Of a stretch of 64,000 nucleotides of DNA, positions 1 to 10,161 are shown one piece after another. The translations under genes and the position numbers were made by a program. The notes under the pieces are model-generated. The model saw nothing but the letters and a program-made list of their open reading frames with translations, had not been told where the DNA came from and did not search any database. Each line of letters opens with the position of its first letter. Positions within the stretch are counted from its first letter, which is position 1. This DNA comes from an uncultured Desulfovibrio sp. (GTDB lineage: Bacteria; Desulfobacterota; Desulfovibrionia; Desulfovibrionales; Desulfovibrionaceae), in assembly GCA_900541395.1 (NCBI GenBank), contig UQJT01000010.1:1-64000 (forward strand), written 5' to 3'.

Positions 1-150
1 GGCTCGGGGTCGGGAATCACGCGTCGGGGAAAGGGGGGGGCGAAGTTTCCCGTGGCGTGAGGGTTTACTTGAGGGGCATGGCGGGTTAAAAACGCGGATT
101 ACATTTGCCGCGGTGGCGCTGGACGCCTTGCGGCCCCTTGAGGAGCATGC

Positions 151-534
151 ATGAGCCAGGTTCAGTTTCCATCCCGTATCCGTTATGAATATGAGCACGA
201 TCCGGCCGCGCGCCTGCAGTACGCGCACGGCGTATGGGGCGGGATTAATCCCCAGGGCGAAATAGAAATCAATTTTTATCTGGAAAGCGACAAGATGCCC
301 GCTTTTTCCGAGCGCCGGGTGGAACCGGACGGTTCCTTCGGTCAGGAAATGGCCCCCTTTGACGAGGAAGTGCGCGTGGTCACGCGCCATATTCATTCCA
401 AGGTGGTCATCAACTACAATACGGCGCGGGCGCTTCTGGAGTGGCTGGAAGAAAAAATCGACGCTCTGGACATGGAGGAAGAGGGCGGCGTGCCTTTTAC
501 TCTCGACGGCTCGCCCAGGGGATTTGAACAGTAA
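151..534 (+). CDS. Conserved hypothetical protein, possibly DUF3467-like
   Basis: A 127-residue acidic protein with no signal peptide or membrane segment, so probably cytosolic. The middle and C-terminal part (VVINYNTARALLEWLEEKID) resembles the short DUF3467-type proteins, in which a strand-rich N-terminal half is followed by a helix of this kind; that assignment is tentative. The ATG is preceded by GAGGAG seven bases upstream. The stop codon overlaps the start of the next gene in a TAATG, so the two are probably translated together and this gene may share a ribosome-related or housekeeping context. No catalytic motif is visible and I do not assign a function. Confidence 0.7.
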   Translation: MSQVQFPSRIRYEYEHDPAARLQYAHGVWGGINPQGEIEINFYLESDKMPAFSERRVEPDGSFGQEMAPFDEEVRVVTRHIHSKVVINYNTARALLEWLEEKIDALDMEEEGGVPFTLDGSPRGFEQ

Positions 535-848
535 TGGCCAAGCGCGGACGCCATCAATACGTGCGGGACGCGACGGACGACAACGCTGAAATCGTCAGCC
601 GCTCGCAGCGTAAGCGGGACAGCGCCGCCCTGCAGGCCAAAGGCGAGGAACTGGCGCTTTTGCCGCCCGCCAGGCAGGCCCTGTTGCCCCTGCCGCCGGA
701 GCTGGTCGAAGCCTTGGCCGAATTTCGCGCTTTGTCCGGGCGTGAAGCCCGTCGGCGGCAGAGCCGGTACATCGGCCGCCTGATGCGCGAGGCCGAGGAG
801 GAAGGCACGCTCCAAGCCGTGCTTGACGCTTGGGCCAGATTGGAGTGA
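534..848 (+). CDS. yjgA: YjgA/DarP-like ribosome-associated protein (short form)
   Basis: A 104-residue, Arg/Lys-rich protein matching the YjgA (DarP, DUF615) pattern: an N-terminal RSQRKRDSAALQ stretch, a central LLPLPPELVEALAEFR and a C-terminal SREARRRQ-like block (here SGREARRRQSRYIGRLMRE). The E. coli member binds late 50S assembly intermediates and is about 180 residues, so this is a shortened form lacking much of the C-terminal half; the basic ARRRQ-YIG-LMR core is kept. The start overlaps the preceding stop by one base (TAATG), implying translational coupling. Family membership is fairly clear; the precise role in ribosome maturation is inferred from the family. Confidence 0.8.
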   Translation: MAKRGRHQYVRDATDDNAEIVSRSQRKRDSAALQAKGEELALLPPARQALLPLPPELVEALAEFRALSGREARRRQSRYIGRLMREAEEEGTLQAVLDAWARLE

Positions 849-1296
849 GGGGGAAAGGTCGAAAAAATGTCGGCAACACCGGCCTCGGACTGTCGGCAAT
901 ATTCAGCAGTCCCGAAAATTGCGATCAGGCGCGGTTTATCTCTGCTCTCTTCACCCGCAAGGCGCTTCGCGTCAACGAGTGAATGGCGGCTGTTCCGCCG
1001 TCGTGGCGAAGTCTTGTTCCACTCGGCTTCGGGAGCGTTTTCAACGGCAAAATAATATTTACTAATAATTTCATACAGCAAGCAAAATTTGCACCGAATA
1101 TCATGGCGCAAAGGCAAAGAGCGCCTTCCTGCCTCTACTCTTGTCGACCAAATTTATGACTCCCCGCTCTCAGATGATGGGCAGAGCTCCTCATCCCATC
1201 CATCTGCCCCATTGAGCCCCTCTCTGTCGCTAGCCGACGCCTTGCCATTCCTCCCTCGCTCACGCTGGAATTATTCCGTTACGCGGTCGCTCCATT
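849..1296. other. Intergenic region, no convincing gene
   Basis: Lies between the converging yjgA-like and mnmE genes. Short open frames here have no family signature and no ribosome binding site. Positions 1005-1044 match 59051-59090 at 34 of 40 bases, every difference being a transition, and 1037-1052 match the terminal motif of the MITE-like repeats at 29873-30023 and 36590-36728. Otherwise I see nothing in it. Confidence 0.5.
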
Positions 1297-2733
1297 CTAT
1301 TTCCCGATGCAGAAATCCGCGAATATGGCGTTCAGGGTGTCGTCGGCGCTGTTCAGTCCCGTAATGTCGGCCAGGTGAGCGGCGGCGCTTTCCAGGCGGA
1401 GTCCGCATAGATCGGGCGGCACGGCGGCGGCGATGTCGCGCTCCAGGTCCCGCAGTTCGGCCAGCGCGTTTTCCAGGGCTCGGGCCTGGCGCAGGTTGGG
1501 CGCTATTTCCTCGGGGGCGGGTTCCTGCGCGCCGCACAGGGTCCGGGTGGCGGCGGCCAGTTCGTCCAGTCCCCGGCCCGTTCGGGCCGATACTTCCAGA
1601 ATCGGCGCGCCGTAAAAGTCCGCCGCATCGGGGGGGAGGGGAGTCACATCGGCCTTGTTCCACACCGCCAGGCAGCGTGACGCGCCCACGGCTTCCACCA
1701 GCGCTTTTTCTTCCGTGAAGACCGCCCAGGGGGAGGGTGCGGAAGCGGCCAGAGCACCATCCAGCACCAGCAACACGGCCTGAGCCGCGTCCGCCAATTC
1801 CCGGCCCCGGCGCATGCCTTCTCTTTCGATGGGGTCGTCGCTGTCGGCGCGCAGACCGGCGGTGTCCACCAGACGAACGGGCAAGCCGTCCAGGGCGGTT
1901 TCTTCTTCCAGATAGTCGCGGGTGGTGCCCGGTCGTTCGGTGACGATGGCCCGGGGACGCCCGAGCAGGGCGTTCATCAGGCTCGATTTGCCCGCATTGA
2001 CCCGTCCGACCAGAACCACCAGGGCTCCTTCGCGCCAGCACCGGGCGCGGCGGTAGCCGGCCAGCAGGGCGCGCACGCCGTCGATCACTTCGCCGGTCAC
2101 GGCCAGAAATTCGGCCGGAGGCAGGCATTCCGCCTCCTCGTCCGGAAAATCCACCGCCAGACATACCCGGCGGCGTAAATACTCCAGGCGCTCGCGCAGC
2201 TCCGACACGCGGCGCCCCAGCAGGCCGTGCAGCTTGGCCGAGGCCAGCCGCACCCCCTCCACGCCGGGGGCGGCCACCAGTTCGGCCACGGCCTCGGCCT
2301 GAGACAGATCGATACGACCGTTCAGAAAGGCCCGGCGGGTAAACTCGCCCCGTTCGGCCTGGCGCGCCCCGTGGGTCAGCACGGCTTCCAGCACGGCCTG
2401 GAGCACGGCCGCCCCGCCGTGGCCCTGGATTTCGGCCGAATCCTCGCCGGTAAAGGAGTGAGGACCGGGAAAAAAGACCGCCAAGGCGTCGTCCAGGTCC
2501 GCTCCGTGGGAGTCCACGATGCGACCGTGGTGCAGGGTGCGGGGGACAAAACCGGTGAAACGGGACGAGGACGGCCGAAAAACGGCCTCCAGCACGGCGC
2601 GTGAGCGGGGGCCGGACAGCCGGACGACGCCTATGGCGCCCGCGCCCGGCGCCGTGGCTACAGCCGCGATGGTGTCCGCCGTGCCCGTCGGAAAATCCGA
2701 GTCGGTCGCGGCGTTGGGGACGTGAACGCTCAT
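1297..2733 (-). CDS. mnmE: tRNA uridine-5-carboxymethylaminomethyl modification GTPase MnmE
   Basis: MnmE works with MnmG to modify the wobble uridine of certain tRNAs; it is a cytosolic homodimer. The 478-residue length is close to the family norm. Visible parts: an N-terminal tetrahydrofolate-binding domain starting TIAAVATAPGAGAIGVVR; a central helical region carrying the inserted G domain with P-loop GRVNAGKSS (about residue 235), the switch PGTTRD, DTAGLR and NKAD; and the C-terminal FCIGK, whose cysteine is the hallmark of the family. The start overlaps the stop of the upstream TPR gene by four bases (ATGA), so mnmE is the last gene of the ccm operon. The P-loop has GRVNAGKSS where GxPNAGKSS is usual, a minor variation. 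Confidence 0.96.
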   Translation of the reverse strand: MSVHVPNAATDSDFPTGTADTIAAVATAPGAGAIGVVRLSGPRSRAVLEAVFRPSSSRFTGFVPRTLHHGRIVDSHGADLDDALAVFFPGPHSFTGEDSAEIQGHGGAAVLQAVLEAVLTHGARQAERGEFTRRAFLNGRIDLSQAEAVAELVAAPGVEGVRLASAKLHGLLGRRVSELRERLEYLRRRVCLAVDFPDEEAECLPPAEFLAVTGEVIDGVRALLAGYRRARCWREGALVVLVGRVNAGKSSLMNALLGRPRAIVTERPGTTRDYLEEETALDGLPVRLVDTAGLRADSDDPIEREGMRRGRELADAAQAVLLVLDGALAASAPSPWAVFTEEKALVEAVGASRCLAVWNKADVTPLPPDAADFYGAPILEVSARTGRGLDELAAATRTLCGAQEPAPEEIAPNLRQARALENALAELRDLERDIAAAVPPDLCGLRLESAAAHLADITGLNSADDTLNAIFADFCIGK

Positions 2734-3365
2734 GATTGCTTGGCCAGTTCCTGCTCGACCAGGGCGCGCAGGTCCGGGGGCAGATCGGGATTGGCCCGGG
2801 CCGCCTCCAGTTGTTCCTTCGCTTTGGCGTCGTCGTTCAGATGGTAGCGGTACACCACGGCCAGGCTGTAGCGAACGGTCGGGTTGTCCTGCAGGCGCAG
2901 CGAACGTGTCATGGCCTCGGCGGCTTCGGGATATTTGCCCTGGCGCGCGTCGAGCACTCCCTGGTAGTAGGAGGGGCGCGCGTCGCCCGGAGCGGCTACC
3001 AAAGCCCGGTTGATGAAGCCCTGGGCGCTTTCGGGGCTGTTCTGCCGCATGAACAGATCGGCCAGCTCAAGCAGGGCGTCGACATCGTTGGGGTCGGCCT
3101 GCAACTTCTGCATGGCGGCGATGGTGGCCGCCTGTTCCGGTGTCGCGGCTCCGGCGTCGCCACCTGTTCCGGAGGCGGCGGACGCGCCTGCGGGAGGCAT
3201 GGTCGGTGCGGAAGCGACGGTCGGAGCTGCGGCAGTACGGGTCAGAGGATGGGAGCCCAGGCGATACGCCAGAGACACCAGCAGCATGACCGCAAGCCCC
3301 AGAGCCATACCGCCCAGCACAAGGCGGCGGTGGACGGCGGAAGTGCTGTGGGCGGCCTCAGTCAT
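2730..3365 (-). CDS. TPR cytochrome c biogenesis protein (CcmI/NrfG-like)
   Basis: A 211-residue protein with one N-terminal membrane segment (LVLGGMALGLAVMLLVSLAY), a Pro/Ala/Thr-rich linker to about residue 90, then tandem TPR repeats (AATIAAMQKLQADPNDVDAL; NSPESAQGFINRALVAAPGD; GKYPEAAEAMTRSLRL). This matches the periplasmic TPR half of CcmI/CcmH/NrfG proteins that hold apocytochrome c during haem attachment. It starts inside the end of the CcmD-like gene (8-base overlap) and overlaps mnmE by four bases. I chose the ATG at 3365 because a longer frame to 3410 has no membrane-protein logic and buries the upstream gene. No CcmH thioredoxin-type CxxC domain is present in this cluster. Confidence 0.8.
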   Translation of the reverse strand: MTEAAHSTSAVHRRLVLGGMALGLAVMLLVSLAYRLGSHPLTRTAAAPTVASAPTMPPAGASAASGTGGDAGAATPEQAATIAAMQKLQADPNDVDALLELADLFMRQNSPESAQGFINRALVAAPGDARPSYYQGVLDARQGKYPEAAEAMTRSLRLQDNPTVRYSLAVVYRYHLNDDAKAKEQLEAARANPDLPPDLRALVEQELAKQS

Positions 3366-3489
3366 CGTTTTCCTCCAGGCGGACGCGACGTTCCAGGTGA
3401 CGCTGGGCAAGGGCCAGCCGAGCGAGATAGGCGCCGAGGCCGAGCCACAGGACGGCGTTGGCCGCCATAAGCCAGTTGAGGGCGTTCAT
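3358..3489 (-). CDS. ccmD: CcmD-like small membrane protein
   Basis: A 43-residue protein beginning MNALNWLMAANAVLWLGLGA, then a single membrane helix, then a charged tail ending RRVRLEENDD. Size, topology and position directly after ccmC match CcmD, the small protein that in System I helps release holo-CcmE from the CcmABC complex. It has its own AAGGAA ribosome binding site and overlaps the next gene by eight bases. Sequence conservation in CcmD is low, so the name rests on size, helix and place in the operon. Confidence 0.8.
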   Translation of the reverse strand: MNALNWLMAANAVLWLGLGAYLARLALAQRHLERRVRLEENDD

Positions 3490-3506
3490 AGGCGTTCCTT
3501 TTTCGT

Positions 3507-4202
3507 TCACGCGGCGAGGTCGTCGCCGCTCAGTTTTTTCAGCAACAGCCGGTCCAGGCGCTCGGCCAGACGCATCTGGCTGTAGCGCAGCCCCAGCAGG
3601 GCCAGCCAGATCAGGCCGAAGCACAGCACCGAGGCCACGACGGCCACGGCCATTTCGGGTTCCAGGCCGCCGCCTTCCGCGGCGAAAACGGCCGGATGGA
3701 TGGAGCGCCACAACCGGGCGGACATGAAGACCAGGGGCACGTCGATAAAGCCGATCACGGCCACCACCGACCCCAACGCGGCCCGCCGGTCCGGCGGCAG
3801 GTCCATGCCGCGCAGGGCCATGTAGCCCGCGTAGATAAACCACAGGATGAGAGTGGTGGTCAGCCGGGGATCCCAGGTCCACCACACGCCCCAGGAGTGG
3901 CGGGCCCAGATGGAACCCGTCAGCAGGGCCAGGGTGGCGCATACCATGCCTGTTTCCACGGCGGCGGCGCACAACAGATCCCAGGCGGAGCGTCGTGTTT
4001 TGAGATAGGCGATGCCGGCCGCGCAAGCGACGAAAAAGCTGACGAAACACCACCAGGCCACCGGCAGGTGGAAGTAAAATATTTTTTGGACCGGGCCCAT
4101 GGACTGTTCGATAGGCGCGTAACCGTATATCAGCCACTGGCAGCAGGCCATGCCCACGCCGCCCGCCACGGCCAGAGCGGCCAGGGGAAGAGTTGCTCGC
4201 AT
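3507..4202 (-). CDS. ccmC: Haem exporter / haem-handling protein CcmC
   Basis: A 231-residue inner membrane protein with six predicted helices. It carries the tryptophan-rich haem-handling motif WGVWWTWDPRLTT (about residues 103-115) and flanking conserved histidines (FHLPVAWW near 45, RSIHPAVF near 167). CcmC attaches haem to CcmE at the periplasmic face. It lies three bases after ccmB and 17 bases before ccmD, all on the minus strand, consistent with one transcript. Length and motifs are typical, and assignment is firm. Confidence 0.95.
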   Translation of the reverse strand: MRATLPLAALAVAGGVGMACCQWLIYGYAPIEQSMGPVQKIFYFHLPVAWWCFVSFFVACAAGIAYLKTRRSAWDLLCAAAVETGMVCATLALLTGSIWARHSWGVWWTWDPRLTTTLILWFIYAGYMALRGMDLPPDRRAALGSVVAVIGFIDVPLVFMSARLWRSIHPAVFAAEGGGLEPEMAVAVVASVLCFGLIWLALLGLRYSQMRLAERLDRLLLKKLSGDDLAA

Positions 4203-4205
4203 CGT

Positions 4206-4910
4206 TTAATCCTCTCCGCTGTAGACGTAGGGAAAAAGCACCAGCCCCGCCGCCAGAAACAGAGCGTCGAAGGCCGCGGCCAGGCCCAGCCAACTCCCCG
4301 CGCTTTCCCGCGCGAAGGCCAGGGCTCCGGCCGGGGCGTCGGCGGGGAGCAAGCCCAGGGCCGTCAGGCGCACCCCGGCCAGCAGCAGGGGCACCAGCAG
4401 GGGGAAGAGCACCACGCTGAGCAGTGATTCGCGCCCGGCCCGGCCCACGGACAGCGCTCCCAGAAGCGAACCCGATGCGGCCATGCCCACGTCGACCAGA
4501 ATAAGTCCGGCCAGGGCCGTGGGCCAACCCGGCCCGGTCTGCTGGGCCAGAAACACGAATACGGCGGGCACAAACAGGCACTGCGCCGTGAGCAGCAGCA
4601 GCAAGCCGGCCGCCGCTTTGCCCAGCCACACACCCTGGACGGGCGCGGGCAACAACAACAGGCCGAGGCGGGCTCCGTTGGCTTCCTCCACGGCGTACAG
4701 CATGTTGAAGACCAGCACCTGACAGAAGGCCGAGGCCAGCCAGAACATGGTGGCCGCCGCCTGGGGCGTGAGGCGATCCCCGGCGTCCAAGGACAGGCTG
4801 AATAAAAACACCAGCAAGAGGCCCAGCAACAGCGCCTGGGTCAGGCCCGCGCCCCGCGTCAGCACCAGGCGTAAATCTTTGCCGCATACGGCCGACGCGC
4901 ACTTCAACAT
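4206..4910 (-). CDS. ccmB: Cytochrome c biogenesis ABC transporter permease CcmB
   Basis: A 234-residue polytopic membrane protein with about six helices. The N-terminal DLRLVLTRGAGLTQALLLGL and the MFWLASAFCQVLVFNMLYAVEEANGA region (shortened here) match CcmB. CcmB is the membrane subunit paired with the CcmA ATPase, which drives release of haem-loaded CcmE. The start overlaps the end of ccmA by seven bases and the stop is three bases from ccmC, so the genes are tightly coupled. Confidence 0.93.
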   Translation of the reverse strand: MLKCASAVCGKDLRLVLTRGAGLTQALLLGLLLVFLFSLSLDAGDRLTPQAAATMFWLASAFCQVLVFNMLYAVEEANGARLGLLLLPAPVQGVWLGKAAAGLLLLLTAQCLFVPAVFVFLAQQTGPGWPTALAGLILVDVGMAASGSLLGALSVGRAGRESLLSVVLFPLLVPLLLAGVRLTALGLLPADAPAGALAFARESAGSWLGLAAAFDALFLAAGLVLFPYVYSGED

Positions 4911-5617
4911 GCGGCGCCCTCCGCACCGGATTCCGCGTCGTCCCGACCCGTCTCCGTCAGGGTTCGGTTTTCCAGATGCAACACACGGTCGGCCAGATGC
5001 GCGTCCTCGGTCTGATCATGGCTGATCCACACCACGGCCGCGCCCGAGGTCCGCGCGTCGCATACCATATTGCGCAGCAGGGTCCGTGAAGCGACGTCCA
5101 GGCCGGTGCCCGGCTCGTCCAGAAGCAGCAGACGGGGCCGAAACAGAAGCAGGCGGGCCAGATTGAGGCGCTGGGCCATGCCCCGCGAAAATATCCCGGC
5201 CCGGTCGTGAGCGTGGCGGCCGAGGCCCACCAGGGACAGAACCTCGTCCACCGCATCCGGCGCGCACGGCAGCCCGGCGGCCTTCAGCCAGAAAGCGAGG
5301 TTTTCCCACGCGCTCAGGCCGGGGTAAATAAAGGTGGCGTGGCCGAGATAACCCGTCTGTTCCGGCGTCAGGGCGCAGTTCACCCGGCCCGCGTCGGGCC
5401 GGGACAGACCGGCCATGATCCGCATCAGGGTGGACTTGCCCGCCCCGTTGGGGCCCACCAGCAGCGACACCTCCCCCGCCTCCACACGCAGATTCACGCC
5501 CTTGAACAGCAGGCGGGGGCCGAACGCTTTGGCCACGCCGATCAGTTCCAAAGGCGCGGTCGTCCCGTCGGAGCAGGGCGCGCGGACGACGCGGGTATCG
5601 AGGGAGGCGGCGGGCAT
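4904..5617 (-). CDS. ccmA: Cytochrome c biogenesis ATP-binding protein CcmA
   Basis: A 237-residue ABC ATPase. Walker A is GPNGAGKST (about residue 57), the signature is FSRGMAQRL (a known CcmA-type departure from LSGGQ), Walker B is LLLLDEPGTGLD, and the switch histidine is in WISHD. With CcmB it uses ATP to release holo-CcmE from CcmC/CcmD. The gene begins three bases after ccmF stops and overlaps ccmB. The signature with Arg-Gly-Met-Ala rather than Ser-Gly-Gly-Gln is seen directly; its effect is not known to me. Confidence 0.94.
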   Translation of the reverse strand: MPAASLDTRVVRAPCSDGTTAPLELIGVAKAFGPRLLFKGVNLRVEAGEVSLLVGPNGAGKSTLMRIMAGLSRPDAGRVNCALTPEQTGYLGHATFIYPGLSAWENLAFWLKAAGLPCAPDAVDEVLSLVGLGRHAHDRAGIFSRGMAQRLNLARLLLFRPRLLLLDEPGTGLDVASRTLLRNMVCDARTSGAAVVWISHDQTEDAHLADRVLHLENRTLTETGRDDAESGAEGAAC

Positions 5618-5620
5618 GAA

Positions 5621-7588
<1,968 letters not shown>

Positions 7589-7764
7589 GAAGGCTCCTAG
7601 GCGGTTTCAAAAAATGGGGAGATCGAGAAAGTCGGGGGAAGGACGTTTGTCGGCGGCGGGCGCGGCAACACACGGGAAGCCGCGCTTCCCGCGCGGCGAA
7701 ACGCGGACTTCGGCCGTCGCGCGTCGCTCCGCGTCGGTGAGAGCCCCGGGTATCCGGAATACGG

Positions 7765-8181
7765 TCAGACCGTTTTGGTCCGGTTTTCTTTTTCGTACTT
7801 GGAGGGGCATTTGGTCATGAGGCTTTTGGCCAGGAAGGAATCCTGCCCCATACCGCCTTCCACGATGACTTCCGCGCCGGGTTTGAAGGTGTCGGGCACC
7901 ACGCCCTTGTATTCCACCCAAACCACAAGGCCGGGCTGATCGGCGTCCCGCAGGCGGAAGCGCACCCCCAATCCGTTGTCGGGTCGGGCGATGTCGCCTT
8001 CGGCCACGGTGCCGAACAGGCGTGCGGCCTGAAGTTCTTGGGACGGCATGGTCAGTGCTTCGGATACGTTGAGAAAGTATACGCTGTTTTCGGACAAGCC
8101 CGCCCAAGCCATATAACCCACGCCGCCCACAAAGAGCAGCAGGGCCAGGATGTAGACGGACAGAGATTTTTTACGCGCCAT
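7765..8181 (-). CDS. ccmE: Haem chaperone CcmE, cysteine (C-x3-Y) variant
   Basis: A 138-residue protein: one N-terminal membrane anchor (VYILALLLFVGGVGYMAWAG), then an OB-fold periplasmic domain (ARLFGTVAEGDI, VRFRLRDADQ, VVWVEYKGVVPDTFKPGAEV, VVEGG-like). The haem-attachment site is Cys125 in TKCPSKY, that is C-x3-Y, in place of the H-x3-Y of E. coli CcmE. This variant is documented in Desulfovibrio and some archaea. The start was placed at 8181 (MARKKSL) because it gives a normal CcmE N-terminus; an upstream extension to 8313 is unlikely. First gene of the ccm cluster. Confidence 0.95.
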   Translation of the reverse strand: MARKKSLSVYILALLLFVGGVGYMAWAGLSENSVYFLNVSEALTMPSQELQAARLFGTVAEGDIARPDNGLGVRFRLRDADQPGLVVWVEYKGVVPDTFKPGAEVIVEGGMGQDSFLAKSLMTKCPSKYEKENRTKTV

Positions 8182-8383
8182 GGTGGTCTCCTGAAAAGGC
8201 CCGCAGGCAGGGTGTCGACCCTGACGCGAAGCGTGACGTAAGGTCCGCTCGGACAGGGCTCGGGCGTCATTGTATCGACTTTTATGGGCTTTGCAAGCAG
8301 GAATTGTTTTCAATAGCGGGAAACCCCTGTAACATCGGGACTTGGTCGCTTATCCGAAAACGGAGCGGAACCGTCGCTCCCGT

Positions 8384-9439
8384 TCAGCGGGGCCCGGACT
8401 GGCCGGCGGCTGTCGCCCGCAATGCGGCGGCGCGGCGTTGACGGGCGGCTTCGCGCATGTCGGGGGCCACGTCGCTTTCGTCCACAATTTCGTGGCCCAG
8501 CATTTCTTCCAGCACGTCTTCGAGGGAAATGACCCCGGCCAGGCCGCCGTATTCATCCAGTACGGCGAACAGATGCTGGCGCGATTCGAGGAATTCGGTC
8601 AACACCTTGTCCAAAGTCTGGGACTCCAGGACAAAGTGGATGGGGCGCATGATGTCGCCCAGGTTCACGTGGGCGTGTTCGCGCCCCATGTGCAGGGCCA
8701 CGTCCCGGCGAGACACCAGGCCCACAACGTCTTCATTGTTTTCCTCGTAAACGGGAATGCGGCTGAAATGCCAGAAATTCGCGTTGTGATACGCCTCGTC
8801 CACGCCGGTGGAGGAGGGCAGGGAAAAAACCACCGTGCGGGGGGTCATGACGTCTTCCACCCGTTTTTGATCCAGGGCCAGTATATTGCGGATGGCGGTT
8901 TCCTCATAGGCCTGGATGCCGCCGGATTTGCGCGACAGACTGGCCATGACCCGGATGTCGTCCTCCGTGGCCTGCGGGATATCTCTCGGGCGGGAGACAA
9001 GCCGGGTGATAAGCCCGCCCGCCCAGGTTATGGGGCGCAGTATGACAATCAGAAAGCGCAGGGGATAGACCAGGATGACGGATAAAGGCTCGGCGTAGGA
9101 AACGCCGAAGGTTTTGGGCAGAATTTCCCCCGCGACGAGGATGAGGATGGTGAAGCCCACGGCGAACAGCGGCATGTTTTCCGGTCCCAGAGCCGAAGCC
9201 GCCAACGCTCCGGCGACGGAGGCCCCCGCCGTGTTGGCCACCGTGTTGAGGGTGAGCACGGCGGTAATGGGTTGATCGATGTTGGAGCGCATGGCATGCA
9301 ACAATTCCCCCGCCCTGGAGCCTTTTTCGCGCAGTTTTTCGATATAGGTCAAGGGCACGGAATACAGCATGGCTTCGGTGGTGGAGCACAGGGCGGAAAT
9401 ACCCGCGGCCAGAAGCACGGTAAGGATAAGAGCAAACAT
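8384..9439 (-). CDS. CNNM/CBS-domain membrane protein (CorC/HlyC family, lacking the CorC domain)
   Basis: A 351-residue protein. Residues 1-160 form a CNNM (DUF21) membrane domain with helices and the conserved LVAGEILPKTFGVSYAEP. Residues about 190-320 form a CBS pair (VEDVMTPRTVVFSLP; VGLVSRRDVALHMG; LDEYGGLAGVISLEDVLEEM). Related proteins export Mg2+ or Co2+ or regulate cation balance. The usual C-terminal CorC_HlyC FAD-like domain is absent; the protein ends after about 30 charged residues past the second CBS. The 5' leader, 475 bases upstream, is long and structured (see 9599-9721). Confidence 0.88.
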   Translation of the reverse strand: MFALILTVLLAAGISALCSTTEAMLYSVPLTYIEKLREKGSRAGELLHAMRSNIDQPITAVLTLNTVANTAGASVAGALAASALGPENMPLFAVGFTILILVAGEILPKTFGVSYAEPLSVILVYPLRFLIVILRPITWAGGLITRLVSRPRDIPQATEDDIRVMASLSRKSGGIQAYEETAIRNILALDQKRVEDVMTPRTVVFSLPSSTGVDEAYHNANFWHFSRIPVYEENNEDVVGLVSRRDVALHMGREHAHVNLGDIMRPIHFVLESQTLDKVLTEFLESRQHLFAVLDEYGGLAGVISLEDVLEEMLGHEIVDESDVAPDMREAARQRRAAALRATAAGQSGPR

Positions 9440-9914
9440 GGCGGGGTGACTCGGTCGCGACGGTTGAAGGTGAAGGAACGTTTTTCACTATAGCGTATGC
9501 CCGGCATTCCGGCAATGCGAAAGGCTGTGCTATATTTATAGTTAAAGCTATGGGCGAGTCCACCTTTGGCCATGCTGGAAGTGCGGTCGGCTTCGCCCTG
9601 CCGCGTTTACCGTCGCTGGCCATCAACAAACTATAACACAAGCCCGCAGTCTTCCCCTTCTCAGTACCTCGGCTCTGTGACGGAGCGGCCTTGCTCGCAT
9701 ATCTCCGAGGTAAACGCGGTACAGGGGTTCTGGGACAGGGCGTCATATCCCGCGCGGAAAGCGGGCTGAGAAACGCCGAAGGCACCGCGTCGCGTGGGAC
9801 ACCAGCGCCAGGATAACGAGGGGGAAAAGTTTAAGAAAAGCTAAAAGGGAGAATTCTCTGGCTATAGCGAGTGGCCGACAAGTGCACACGGCCATTTCAG
9901 GCATAAATGCGGTC
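9440..9914. other. Long structured intergenic leader with competing inverted repeats
   Basis: No gene is supported here. It contains an 11-base perfect inverted repeat, CCGCGTTTACC at 9601-9611 and GGTAAACGCGG at 9709-9719 (13 pairs allowing one G-T), and an 8-base inverted repeat, TACCTCGG at 9665-9672 and CCGAGGTA at 9705-9712. The right arms share 9709-9712, so both hairpins cannot form at once. It could be the 5' leader of the minus-strand CorC-like gene or a small RNA; I could not match it to a known riboswitch class. Confidence 0.4.
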
Positions 9915-10100
9915 TTCATCAGACGCACTGTCGATGAATCAAGCAAGGAAGGAAGGGAAATGTTTCATAACTATAAAATATAATATGATATTTATATCAA
10001 TCATAAGAGCAGGCAATTTGGCTCCGTACACAATATTGCTAAAATCAACCCAATCAGATATGGTATTTGAAAATTCATCAACAGTGCGTCTGACGATGAA
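9915..10100. repeat. AT-rich segment bounded by inverted repeats (candidate invertible element)
   Basis: The left arm 9915-9939 and right arm 10073-10100 are inverted copies: the reverse complement of the left matches the right at all but one base over the first 21, then the right has a 3-base insertion (CGA) before a shared TGAA. Each arm is itself bounded by TTCATC and GATGAA, as in recombinase binding sites. The 133 bases between are strikingly AT-rich and contain a perfect TATAAT at 9979-9984 on plus and TTGATA on minus at 10000-9995, though neither has a well-placed partner. The right arm ends 61 bases before the ATG of a tyrosine recombinase. Confidence 0.65.
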
Positions 10101-10161
10101 ACTTCAGGCGGTCCGATTTTTTCCCGGGTTTTGGGAAACGGACGTCGCAGGAGGACAGTGC

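Noticed and set aside
1..150. Possible end of an upstream gene at the left edge
   Set aside because: I found no frame with coding character; it looks like leader or intergenic sequence before the first gene.
867..1364. Short open frames on plus between yjgA-like and mnmE
   Set aside because: No ribosome binding site, no recognisable residues, and they overlap dispersed-repeat sequence.
9907..10161. N-terminal extension of the recombinase through the inverted repeats
   Set aside because: The frame is open, but the codons are AT-rich repeat sequence with no family similarity, while ATG 10162 has a good GGAGG site and normal N-terminal domain.
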